From Bacillota bacterium (GTDB lineage Bacteria > Bacillota > Clostridia > Christensenellales > Aristaeellaceae): DNA of 64,000 nt. Under the pieces are notes generated by a model, which was not told the origin of the DNA, searched no databases, and was given only the letters and a program-made list of their open reading frames with translations. This document shows, in pieces, positions 9,093 through 17,116 of this stretch. How positions within the stretch are numbered: position 1 is the first letter of the stretch; the number at the start of each line of letters is the position of its first letter. The DNA is taken from contig JAEZHM010000113.1 in assembly GCA_023416585.1 (NCBI GenBank), forward strand, positions 1 to 64,000. Reading direction: 5' to 3'. The position numbers were made by a program, and so were the translations under genes.

Positions 9093-9160
9093 ACAAAAAG
9101 TAATAAAAATGGAAAAAACTGAATTGCATGTTCAATAGATCATCTGCCATAGAAAGGAAT

Positions 9161-10261
9161 ATGAAAATGAAAAAAAGTGTATGCTTAATCGCTGTAGTTG
9201 TTTTCATTCTTTCCATGGTTCAGGTTGTATATGCGCAAGGAGCATCGACAACCATTCAGAATGAAAAGAAACGAAATATTGAGGTCAAGGGACTGGGCCC
9301 AGATGGGAATTTCCCATCAAATCCTGTAATTGAAGGTCAAAGCCCTGTTACCGGTATGCCATGGGCCGGAAAGTATCTGCCTATGCTGGTACAGATTGAT
9401 AATACTTCCGGTGGCGTAGGGAACTTGGCACAATGGGGTGTGGATCAGGCAGACATAATCTATGAAACACCTTTGCATCAAGGCGGGTATACTGGCCTTA
9501 CATTTTTGTTTAGCGACGTGATTCCGCAAAGCACCGGTCCAATCCGCTCCGCCCGCATGACGCAAGCAGAATTGCGGGAAGAGTGGGATGGAGGATTTAT
9601 CTTCTATGGTGCTCAGGAAAGCGAAGGAACCAGTGTAAGTGCCCTATTCCAAAAAACAGGGGCAAGCCAAAAGGGCGTGCTCTTCAGCGGTATCGTCGGC
9701 TCCAACAAGCCGTGGAAGAAGTATTATACGCGCGTCGGCAAGCAGCTAAGCCCCCATAATGTGGATGCCAATGTAGAGGCCATGCAGGCTTTGATCCCTG
9801 CAGATTTTCAGGCACCCTTCAGGCCTTTTTTATTCACGGATGAACTTCCCAAAGCGGGGGAGCGTGCGACGAATATTTCTATCAAGCAAAGGAAAGCTGA
9901 TTATTCGTCTTCCTTCACCTATGATTCCGGTAAAAATGGTTACCTGCGCAGCGTGGATGACGAAAAGTATGTGGACAGGAATACACAAGTGCAGCCGTTC
10001 TTTGCGAATCTCATTATCCAGCGCACAAAGCTGACATTTTATGAAAATGATGGTGCCCGGCCTGTGACAGTCAATATTGGATCCGGAAACGCAGATATCT
10101 TTATGGGTGGACGGTACATTAAAGGCTATTGGATGCGTACCGGTATGAATCAGCGTACCGTTTTCTTTGACCAGGACGGCAATGAATTGAAATTGCAGCG
10201 TGGCAAGACTTTTATAAGCATCGTGGATCACAGTGTTCCTGTATCATACACTGGTGATTGA
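9161..10261 (+). CDS. secreted DUF3048 (YerB-like) protein
   Basis: A 366-residue exported protein of the DUF3048/YerB family. A signal peptide (MKMKKSVCLIAVVVFILSM) ends near VYAQG; there is no lipobox cysteine, unlike YerB, which is a lipoprotein. The body has the family features PMLVQIDNTSGG, QADIIYETPLHQGGYT, GPIRSARM and SPHNVDANVEA. The frame is open further upstream, but AAAGGA supports ATG 9161 or 9167. It is a single-gene unit between a promoter at 9084-9092 and a terminator at 10282-10319. Function in the family is not established; a cell-envelope role is likely. Confidence 0.85.
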   Translation: MKMKKSVCLIAVVVFILSMVQVVYAQGASTTIQNEKKRNIEVKGLGPDGNFPSNPVIEGQSPVTGMPWAGKYLPMLVQIDNTSGGVGNLAQWGVDQADIIYETPLHQGGYTGLTFLFSDVIPQSTGPIRSARMTQAELREEWDGGFIFYGAQESEGTSVSALFQKTGASQKGVLFSGIVGSNKPWKKYYTRVGKQLSPHNVDANVEAMQALIPADFQAPFRPFLFTDELPKAGERATNISIKQRKADYSSSFTYDSGKNGYLRSVDDEKYVDRNTQVQPFFANLIIQRTKLTFYENDGARPVTVNIGSGNADIFMGGRYIKGYWMRTGMNQRTVFFDQDGNELKLQRGKTFISIVDHSVPVSYTGD

Positions 10262-10281
10262 TGCCTCAAGCATATGCTCTT

Positions 10282-10319
10282 GGGTTATCGCCGGCGTTTC
10301 GCGCGATAACCCCTTTTTT
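10282..10319 (+). terminator. rho-independent terminator after the DUF3048 gene
   Basis: Stem GGGTTATCGC / GCGATAACCC followed by CTTTTTT, 20 bases after the stop codon. Confidence 0.9.
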
Positions 10320-10325
10320 GTGTAA

Positions 10326-10361
10326 AAACCCGAACAATCGATCTAAAAAATGTTGGCAATA
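10326..10361. promoter_or_regulatory. candidate PurR-binding PurBox pair
   Basis: AAACCCGAACAAT (10326-10338) matches 12 of 13 positions of the Bacillus PurBox AWWWCCGAACWWT. A weaker inverted half (AATGTTGGCAATA, 10349-10361; 10 of 13) follows, with 16 bases between the two CGAAC-type cores, the spacing known for PurR operators. The second half overlaps the -35 region of the purR promoter, so autorepression is plausible. Confidence 0.55.
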
Positions 10362-10382
10362 TTCGCCTTCGTGTGATATAAT
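10353..10382 (+). promoter_or_regulatory. sigma-A promoter of purR
   Basis: TTGGCA (10353-10358), 18-base spacer, perfect TATAAT (10377-10382) with an extended TG at 10374-10375; 42 bases before the purR start. Confidence 0.8.
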
Positions 10383-10424
10383 CAAAAAAGTGTTTGGAAT
10401 TTGCGGCGCGGGAGTGTTGTGTCC

Positions 10425-11246
10425 ATGGATCGGGTACGAAGGAACGAACGGATGGCGGCCATGATGAAGATATTGTCCGCTTCGCCTAACAAAATTTTTA
10501 CGTTATCCCATTTCTGCGATTTATTCGGGGCGGCCAAGTCCACCATGAGCGAGGATATCGATATTCTCCGCTCGGTGTCCAAGGAGTTTGGGCTGGGGGA
10601 ATTGGAGACCGTAACAGGCGCAGCGGGCGGCGTTCGCTACCGTCCCATCATGCAAAAGGAGCATGCCCTAAGCTGCATTAAAGATCTGTGCGATAAGCTA
10701 TCCAGCAAGGAGCGGGTGCTGCCCGGCGGCTTTCTGTATTTTTCCGATATTCTGTCCATGCCGGATGTGGTGAGCAAAATGGGCATGATACTTGCCGGCA
10801 AGTATTATGAGGAAGAGCCTGATTTTGTGCTCACCATGGAGACAAAAGGCATTCCCGTTGCTCTGATGACGGCCGAGGCGCTGGGCGTACCGCTGGTGAT
10901 TGCCAGGCGGTCCAGCAAGGTGTACGAAGGCTCCGCCGTGAACATCAATTATGTTTCCGGTTCCTCCGGCAGGATTGAAACCATGTCGCTGTCCCGCCGC
11001 GCGGTGAAGGAAAACCAAAGAGCGCTGATCGTCGACGACTTTTTGAAAGGCGGCGGCACCGCCAAGGGCATGGTGGATTTGATGCACGAATTCAACGTTA
11101 CGGTGGTGGGCATGGCGTTTGTAATGGCCACAGCCCATCCGCAAAAGAAGCGAATCAGCGGGGAACGCTCCCTGATGATACTGGAAGAGATGGCGGATGA
11201 AGAGATTGTGGCCCAAGTCCGCCCTGCCGAGTGGCTGTACGAATAG
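10425..11246 (+). CDS. purR: purine operon repressor PurR
   Basis: A 273-residue PurR of the Bacillus type: a winged-helix DNA-binding domain (about 1-75; CDLFGAAKSTMSEDIDILR) fused to a phosphoribosyltransferase-like domain with the PRPP-binding loop LIVDDFLKGGGTAKG. It represses purine synthesis and salvage genes and is released by PRPP. The frame is open up to 10401 (TTG), but the ATG at 10425 with GGGAG upstream gives the normal N-terminus. Gene order purR, glmU, pth, mfd is the Bacillus order with several genes missing. A candidate PurBox lies upstream. Confidence 0.93.
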   Translation: MDRVRRNERMAAMMKILSASPNKIFTLSHFCDLFGAAKSTMSEDIDILRSVSKEFGLGELETVTGAAGGVRYRPIMQKEHALSCIKDLCDKLSSKERVLPGGFLYFSDILSMPDVVSKMGMILAGKYYEEEPDFVLTMETKGIPVALMTAEALGVPLVIARRSSKVYEGSAVNINYVSGSSGRIETMSLSRRAVKENQRALIVDDFLKGGGTAKGMVDLMHEFNVTVVGMAFVMATAHPQKKRISGERSLMILEEMADEEIVAQVRPAEWLYE

Positions 11247-11286
11247 CTTTCTTCGCATCGCGTAGGATAAAAACGAGGTGAATTGT

Positions 11287-12543
11287 ATGTCAAGTATTCT
11301 GCCGCTCCTGCTATTGCCGGATGGTGTGCAGGGCGAGATGGAAAGTGTCGCGCCCATTGCCGTTCATGCCCTCTTGGGAAGGCCGGTTTTCCTTCATGCC
11401 ATGAAAGCGCTGGAAGCGAATGCCGGACCCTGCCTTTTGGTGCCGGAGCAAGGTGGTTTGGAAGCGGCCCAAAGCATATACACAAATGAGAGAAAATTTG
11501 CCGTGAGTTTTTCGGCGGCCGCATCCGCTTTATCCGAGGGTAAGGTGCTGGCGGTGCGGGCCGATATGCCCTGCTTGCATCCTGAAACTTTGCAATTTCT
11601 GTTATCTGCGGTGGAAGGTAATGTAAAAGCTTCCTTCCTGCAATGGCAGGGGGAAGACCTGGAACAGGAACCTGGCCTTCGGATGGGTGGAACAGCTTAC
11701 TGCTTTGACGCGAAGACGCTTCAAAAGGTATTGTCCGACTGGGATGACGGGGATTGCTCGCCTCTGGACGCACTGTCGGCGATATCCGAGGAGGGTATAA
11801 AGATTGCGCCTGTGGCTGCCGACGGGGAAGAATTGATCTCTGTCCGTACCAGGGTGGATTTTGCCAATGCCTTTGCCTGCCTGCAGGAGAGAATCAACAA
11901 TTGGCATATGTCCCAGGGAGTAACGCTGCTTAATCCGAGCGCCACGTATATCGACTCGGACGTTGTGATTGGCCCCGGTACCGTGATCTATCCCGGCTGC
12001 CACCTGCAACAGGGAAGCATAATTGGCTCAGGATGCACGCTGCTGCCCAACTGCAGATTAAACGGCGCTGTTTTGATGGATGATGTTACGGTGGAAAGCA
12101 GCGTTCTAACGCACTGCAAGGTTGGATCTGGAACAACGGTTGGGCCGTTTGCCTATTTAAGGCCGGACAGTACGGTTGGTGAAAAGTGCCGTATCGGCGA
12201 CTTTGTGGAAATCAAGAACAGTACTGTAGGTGACGGGACCAAGATATCGCATTTGACTTATGTGGGCGACGGCGACCTGGGCAAGAATATCAACCTTGGC
12301 TGCGGCGTTGTTTTCACCAATTATGACGGCAAGCACAAGCACCGTACTGCCGTGGAAGACGATGCCTTCGTAGGCTGCAATGTGAACCTCGTCGCCCCTG
12401 TCAAGGTGGGGAAGGAGGCCTATGTGGCTGCCGGTTCCACAGTTACCGAGGATGTGCCGGCGGGATCGCTGTACGTAGCCCGCTCCAAGGGAATCATCAA
12501 AGAAGGCTGGGTACAGAAACGGAAGGAAGACGGAAAGCTTTAA
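11287..12543 (+). CDS. glmU: GlmU-like protein: intact acetyltransferase half, decayed uridyltransferase half
   Basis: A 418-residue homologue of GlmU, the enzyme making UDP-GlcNAc for cell-wall synthesis. Residues from about 210 form a left-handed beta-helix with the acetyltransferase signatures LRPDSTVGEKCRIGDFVEIK, SHLTYVGD (catalytic His) and NYDGKHKHRT. The first 200 residues align in position with the uridyltransferase but lack the nucleotide-binding LAAGxGTRMxSxxPK signature; it starts ILPLLLLPDGVQGEMESVAP. Full GlmU has about 455 residues. The second half is probably active, the first half probably not. ATG 11287 has GAGGTG upstream. Confidence 0.85.
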   Translation: MSSILPLLLLPDGVQGEMESVAPIAVHALLGRPVFLHAMKALEANAGPCLLVPEQGGLEAAQSIYTNERKFAVSFSAAASALSEGKVLAVRADMPCLHPETLQFLLSAVEGNVKASFLQWQGEDLEQEPGLRMGGTAYCFDAKTLQKVLSDWDDGDCSPLDALSAISEEGIKIAPVAADGEELISVRTRVDFANAFACLQERINNWHMSQGVTLLNPSATYIDSDVVIGPGTVIYPGCHLQQGSIIGSGCTLLPNCRLNGAVLMDDVTVESSVLTHCKVGSGTTVGPFAYLRPDSTVGEKCRIGDFVEIKNSTVGDGTKISHLTYVGDGDLGKNINLGCGVVFTNYDGKHKHRTAVEDDAFVGCNVNLVAPVKVGKEAYVAAGSTVTEDVPAGSLYVARSKGIIKEGWVQKRKEDGKL

Positions 12544-12564
12544 GCAAACGAGACATACGCATAC

Positions 12565-12599
12565 TTCGAGAAAATGGCGCCTTAAGCTGTTTTCTCGAA
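12565..12599. repeat. inverted repeat between glmU and pth
   Basis: TTCGAGAAAA (12565-12574) and TTTTCTCGAA (12590-12599) flank a 15-base centre containing GGCGCC and CTTAAG. It resembles the palindrome at 2228-2253 (shared AGAAAATG-C-GC arm). No T-run follows the stem, and pth starts 26 bases later. Confidence 0.7.
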
Positions 12600-12625
12600 A
12601 AGGTGTTTTTGGAGGAATGCTTTTT

Positions 12626-13192
12626 ATGAACTTGATCGTAGGGCTGGGGAACCCGGGTCTAAAATATGAGCATACCCGCCATAACGTAGGCTTTGACGTG
12701 GTGGAAGTCCTCAGCCAGAAACTGAACCTGCCCGTGAACCGTATGCGGTGCCAGGCTGTGGTTGGCGAGGGAACCTACGAAGGGCAGCGCATTGCACTGT
12801 GCCGGCCGCAGACTTTTATGAACCTGAGCGGCCAAAGCGTGCAGGCGCTTATGCACTGGTACAAGGTGACGCCGGAAAACCTGCTGGTGATTTATGACGA
12901 TGTGGACCTGCCCCCGGGCAAGCTTAGGGTGAGACCCTCCGGCGGGCCGGGGACCCATAACGGCATGCGCTCCATTGTAGGAGATATCGGCAGCGAATCC
13001 TTTGCGCGCATACGGGTTGGCATAGGTGACAAGCCGGAAGGCTGGGAACTGGCAGACTGGGTTTTATCCCATTACGCCACTAAGGAAGAACGGCAGGCGG
13101 CCTTTGACGCCTACATGCTGGCAGCGGATGCGGCCCTATGTTTTGTAAAGGAAGGCATAGAGGCCGCCATGCGCAACTTTAACGGGAAATAA
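12626..13192 (+). CDS. pth: peptidyl-tRNA hydrolase
   Basis: A 188-residue peptidyl-tRNA hydrolase that recycles tRNA from peptidyl-tRNA dropped by ribosomes. Motifs: IVGLGNPGLKYEHTRHNVGF with the catalytic His, CRPQTFMNLSGQSV, IYDDVDLPPGKLRVRPSGGPGTHNGMRS (split over two family motifs). An in-frame ATG at 12617 lies right at the GGAGG; ATG 12626 has better spacing and begins MNLIVGLGNPG as in homologues. Typical position just before mfd. Confidence 0.96.
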   Translation: MNLIVGLGNPGLKYEHTRHNVGFDVVEVLSQKLNLPVNRMRCQAVVGEGTYEGQRIALCRPQTFMNLSGQSVQALMHWYKVTPENLLVIYDDVDLPPGKLRVRPSGGPGTHNGMRSIVGDIGSESFARIRVGIGDKPEGWELADWVLSHYATKEERQAAFDAYMLAADAALCFVKEGIEAAMRNFNGK

Positions 13193-13212
13193 TACGAGAG
13201 GCAGCAAAAAAG

Positions 13213-16200
13213 ATGCGGCAAGCATTGTTCTCTGTACTCAAGGGGAGCGAATCCTTTCAAAAACTGCTGGACGGTGTTAAAAAGGAACAGGTCGTTTCCG
13301 TGTACGGCCTGTCGGAGGGGCAGCGGGCATATCTTACATCCGCTCTTCACTTTGCCACCGGCCGGCAGGTGCTGCTGATTTTGAATAATGAGCTTAACTC
13401 AAACCGTGCGGCAGAGGATATATCCCAGCTGCTGGATGGGCGCTGTGCCGCGCTGCCTGCCCAGGAACTGGAGTTTGGACGCGGCGCGTCCAGCCATGAA
13501 AGCGCCTGGCGGCGGCTGGAAACGCTGCACCGTGTTTTGCAGGGAGAAGTGTCGGTGCTCTGCGCACCGGCTGAAGCGCTGATGAACCGGCACATGGCAC
13601 CCAAAGTGTTCAGGGAGGCCACCATCCGCCTTGCGCCAGGTGACCGATTCGATCCGCAGGCATTCATTGGAAAACTCGTAAAGAATGGTTACGAGCGGGT
13701 GAACATGGTGGAAGGCAAGGGTCAGTGTGCCCTTCGCGGCGCCATTGTGGACGTGTACCCGCCCAGCGAACCCAGCGCTCTGCGCATGGAGTTTTTCGAC
13801 GACGAGGTAGACTCCATCCGCACGTTCGACTGCATTACGCAGCGAAGCATGCTCAAATTGAAGGAAGCCGTTCTGCCGCCTGCTGCCGAAGTGCTGGTGG
13901 ACGGCATCGACTACGCCCGGGCAGCGGTCAGGATGCGGGCGTGTCTTGCGCAGCGTGCCGGTGTATCGGAAGAAGCACCCAGGCTGTACAAGGAGCTTCC
14001 GCCATTGCCCGAAGACGATGAGGATGATCTTCCCTCCTTTTTTGAAGAACATGCGCCGGCTCCAAAGCCTGCGCCCATGCAGCCGGGAACGGCACTGGAG
14101 CGGCTGACGGCCCAGAGCCATGACGACGCGGACAGGCTGGAAAGCGGCTATCCTTTCCGCCGGATGCAAAACTGGGTGCATGTGTTGTGCCCCGATACGG
14201 TATCCCTTATATCATGGCTGCCGGAGGCTATCGTCCTCATTGACCAGCCGGATCAGTTTCAGGACCGCATCAAAGGCCGTACGCTTAGCTTTCAGGAAGA
14301 TTTCAAGACCTCCCTGGAGCGGGGAGAGGCCGTGGCGGCCCAGGCGGATCTTCTTCTTGAATATGGCGATGTGCAAAATTCCCTAAAGGGGCGCACAGTC
14401 GTCACACTATCCGACTTTCTGCGGGGCATGGGATCGCTTTCGCCAAACGTGCTGGTAGAAATGGAAGGCGTCAATGCCCACGCCTATCAATCCAATCACC
14501 GTGATCTGGCTGACGATTGCCTGAAGTGGAAGGCGGAAGGGTACTGTACCGCGCTACTGACGGGCGGTACAGCCAGAGGTAAGCGTCTGGAAAAGGCGCT
14601 GTCTGAGATGGATGTTCCCTGCCTGTTTACGGAAACGCTGGACAACAACCTGATCATCGGGGAAGTGCTGCTTCTTCCGCTGACCTTATCCAAGGGGTTT
14701 GTGTGGCCGGAGGCAAAGCTGGCTGTTATTTCCGACAGTGACATCTTTGGCGCAGGCTACCGTAAGGCCCGCACCAGGCGAAATACCGGCGAGCGTATCG
14801 CCGCATTCACTGACCTGAACATAGGCGACTACGTGGTGCATGAGACCCACGGCGTGGGCATCTACCAGGGCACCATTAGAATTCAAAGCGAGGGTACCTA
14901 CAGGGATTATCTGTTCATACAGTATCAGGGCAACGACAAGCTATACGTGCCCACCGACCAATTGGACCGTGTACAGAGGTTTATCGGTTCCCAGGGCCAG
15001 CCTCCGAAGCTGAATAAACTGGGCGGCGGTGAATGGCAGCGGCAGAAGGCAAGGGTCAAGGCCGGCATCAAGGCCATGGCCTTCGATTTGCTGGCATTGT
15101 ACGGCAAGCGCCAGGCGCAGAAGGGCTACACTTTCGCCAAGGATACCGTTTGGCAGCGCCAGTTTGAGGATAACTTCCCTTACGAGCTGACGCCGGACCA
15201 ACAGCAGAGCATACAGGATATCACCCGGGACATGGAAGCCCCCATGAATATGGACAGGCTGCTATGCGGCGATGTGGGCTATGGGAAAACAGAGGTGGCC
15301 TTGCGGGCAGCCTTCAAGGCGGTCATGGACAACAAGCAGGTGGCCTTCCTGGCCCCAACCACCATACTGGCCCAGCAGCATTACAATACCATCCAAAAGC
15401 GCTTTTCCGGCTTTCCCGTGAACAGCGATGTGCTGAGCCGCTTCCGCCTTCCCAAGGAGCAGAAGGAAGTGCTGGAGCAGCTTAAGGAAGGCAAGATCGA
15501 TATCATTGTGGGCACTCATAGGCTGCTCAACAAGGATGTGGTCTTCCGCGACCTGGGGCTTCTGATCGTGGACGAGGAGCAGCGCTTTGGCGTTTCCCAT
15601 AAGGAAATCATCAAAAACATCAAGAACACGGTGGACGTGCTGACGCTGTCTGCCACGCCTATTCCAAGAACGCTGCATATGTCCATGGTGGGCATAAGGG
15701 ACATGAGCCTTTTGGAAACGCCGCCGGAGGAACGTTTCCCTGTACAGACCCATGTGCTGGAATATGCCGATGGACTTATCCGGGATGCGATTTTGCGGGA
15801 GCTTACACGGGGCGGCCAGGTTTACTTTCTTTACAACCGTGTCCGCTCCATCGAGCAGTTCTATTCCCGTTTAAAGCAGCTTGTACCGGAAGCGCGCATA
15901 GCCATCGCCCACGGGCAGATGAAGGAGAATGCGCTGGAAGACGTGATGATGGACTTTTATGACGGCACGTACGATGTGCTGTTGTGCACCACCATCATCG
16001 AAAGCGGCCTGGATATTCCCACAGCCAACACATTGATCGTTTTTGACGCCGACCGCTTCGGGCTTTCGCAATTGTACCAGCTACGCGGCCGGGTGGGGCG
16101 CAGCAACCGGCAAGCCTATGCCTACTTCACCGTACGCCCCGACAGGATGGTAAGCGAGACTGCGCAAAAGCGGCTGGCCGCGATCCGTGAATTCACGGAG

Positions 16201-16827
16201 TTTGGCGCCGGTTTCCGCATTGCCATGCGGGATCTTGAGATACGGGGCGCCGGCAACATTCTGGGACCTGAGCAGCACGGGCATTTAAGCGCGGTAGGCT
16301 ATGATATGTACTGCAAGCTGATCGAGGAAACCATCAGGGAGGTACGGGGTGATTTGGCGCCTTTGGGCGACTTGGAGACGCGTATAGAGCTGAAGGTGAA
16401 CGCATTCCTGCCGGCGGATTACGTGCCTGACGAGCGCCAGCGTATGGAGATTTACAAGCGAATATCCCTGCTGGAAGACCGGGCCGGCCGCGAGGATATC
16501 GAGGAAGAACTATTGGACCGCTTCGGCGAAGCGCCGGAGGCGGTGAACAATCTTCTGGATATTGCCCATTTGAAATCCCTGTGCCGCAAGCTTGGCATCG
16601 TGCATGTATCCCATAAGGGATTAACTCTTACGATGAAGCTGGAGGAGAAGCATGTGCCTGATCCGGTGAAGCTGATCGACGCGCTTTCTCAGACGGACAA
16701 ACGGCTGATCCTTTCCGCCTCCAAGACACCGGCGCTGCTGCTCAAAGATGTAAAGCTTACGGTGGAGGAGATGCTTCCGCTGGCGGTTAAGCTGCTGGAG
16801 AAGGTTGTGAATCTGATCAGCGCATAA
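13213..16827 (+). CDS. mfd: transcription-repair coupling factor Mfd
   Basis: A 1204-residue Mfd, the ATP-dependent translocase that removes stalled RNA polymerase and recruits UvrA. Order: UvrB-like N-terminal domains (1-350), a CarD-like RNA-polymerase interaction domain around 530-600 (NIGDYVVHETHGVGIYQG), superfamily-2 helicase motor with Walker A GDVGYGKTEV near 685 and DEEQ near 786, the QLRGRVGRS motif, and the C-terminal TRCF domain. The ribosome binding site is weak (GAGAGG, 12 bases off). A terminator follows at 16848. Confidence 0.97.
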   Translation: MRQALFSVLKGSESFQKLLDGVKKEQVVSVYGLSEGQRAYLTSALHFATGRQVLLILNNELNSNRAAEDISQLLDGRCAALPAQELEFGRGASSHESAWRRLETLHRVLQGEVSVLCAPAEALMNRHMAPKVFREATIRLAPGDRFDPQAFIGKLVKNGYERVNMVEGKGQCALRGAIVDVYPPSEPSALRMEFFDDEVDSIRTFDCITQRSMLKLKEAVLPPAAEVLVDGIDYARAAVRMRACLAQRAGVSEEAPRLYKELPPLPEDDEDDLPSFFEEHAPAPKPAPMQPGTALERLTAQSHDDADRLESGYPFRRMQNWVHVLCPDTVSLISWLPEAIVLIDQPDQFQDRIKGRTLSFQEDFKTSLERGEAVAAQADLLLEYGDVQNSLKGRTVVTLSDFLRGMGSLSPNVLVEMEGVNAHAYQSNHRDLADDCLKWKAEGYCTALLTGGTARGKRLEKALSEMDVPCLFTETLDNNLIIGEVLLLPLTLSKGFVWPEAKLAVISDSDIFGAGYRKARTRRNTGERIAAFTDLNIGDYVVHETHGVGIYQGTIRIQSEGTYRDYLFIQYQGNDKLYVPTDQLDRVQRFIGSQGQPPKLNKLGGGEWQRQKARVKAGIKAMAFDLLALYGKRQAQKGYTFAKDTVWQRQFEDNFPYELTPDQQQSIQDITRDMEAPMNMDRLLCGDVGYGKTEVALRAAFKAVMDNKQVAFLAPTTILAQQHYNTIQKRFSGFPVNSDVLSRFRLPKEQKEVLEQLKEGKIDIIVGTHRLLNKDVVFRDLGLLIVDEEQRFGVSHKEIIKNIKNTVDVLTLSATPIPRTLHMSMVGIRDMSLLETPPEERFPVQTHVLEYADGLIRDAILRELTRGGQVYFLYNRVRSIEQFYSRLKQLVPEARIAIAHGQMKENALEDVMMDFYDGTYDVLLCTTIIESGLDIPTANTLIVFDADRFGLSQLYQLRGRVGRSNRQAYAYFTVRPDRMVSETAQKRLAAIREFTEFGAGFRIAMRDLEIRGAGNILGPEQHGHLSAVGYDMYCKLIEETIREVRGDLAPLGDLETRIELKVNAFLPADYVPDERQRMEIYKRISLLEDRAGREDIEEELLDRFGEAPEAVNNLLDIAHLKSLCRKLGIVHVSHKGLTLTMKLEEKHVPDPVKLIDALSQTDKRLILSASKTPALLLKDVKLTVEEMLPLAVKLLEKVVNLISA

Positions 16828-16847
16828 TCTTTGGCGAATAAGTAACG

Positions 16848-16882
16848 GACCGTTGGCTGCATAGCCGGCGGTCTGTATTTTT
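16848..16882 (+). terminator. rho-independent terminator after mfd
   Basis: 11-bp stem GACCGTTGGCT / AGCCGGCGGTC (two G-U pairs), loop GCAT, followed by TGTATTTTT, 20 bases after the mfd stop. Confidence 0.85.
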
Positions 16883-16949
16883 ATGCCGATTTCAAAACAT
16901 GTCGTTGGGGATATTCTGCACAATGAAAGATGCCAGGATTTTCTCTCCC

Positions 16950-16978
16950 TTGACAGTTTCCGCAAAAAGCTCTACGAT
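16950..16978 (+). promoter_or_regulatory. sigma-A promoter of the YesM/YesN-type operon
   Basis: Perfect TTGACA (16950-16955), 17-base spacer, TACGAT (16973-16978). It implies a leader of about 130 bases and supports the ATG at 17117 over upstream in-frame starts. Confidence 0.65.
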
Positions 16979-17116
16979 ACGACAAAGCGGTATGCAGTGG
17001 TGACCGTATATGAAGGTGCTTTAAAGCTCATTCACGCAGCATCAAAAAAAGCCATTGTCTCCTATAGCGGGAAGATTGCTGCGTGGGATATGCATAGCTT
17101 CGGGAAGGGTGGTCGC

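Noticed and set aside
16883..17116. N-terminal extension of the sensor kinase by 78 codons
   Set aside because: It starts next to the mfd terminator and spans the TTGACA/TACGAT promoter; the extra sequence has no family match, while ATG 17117 has a good ribosome binding site.
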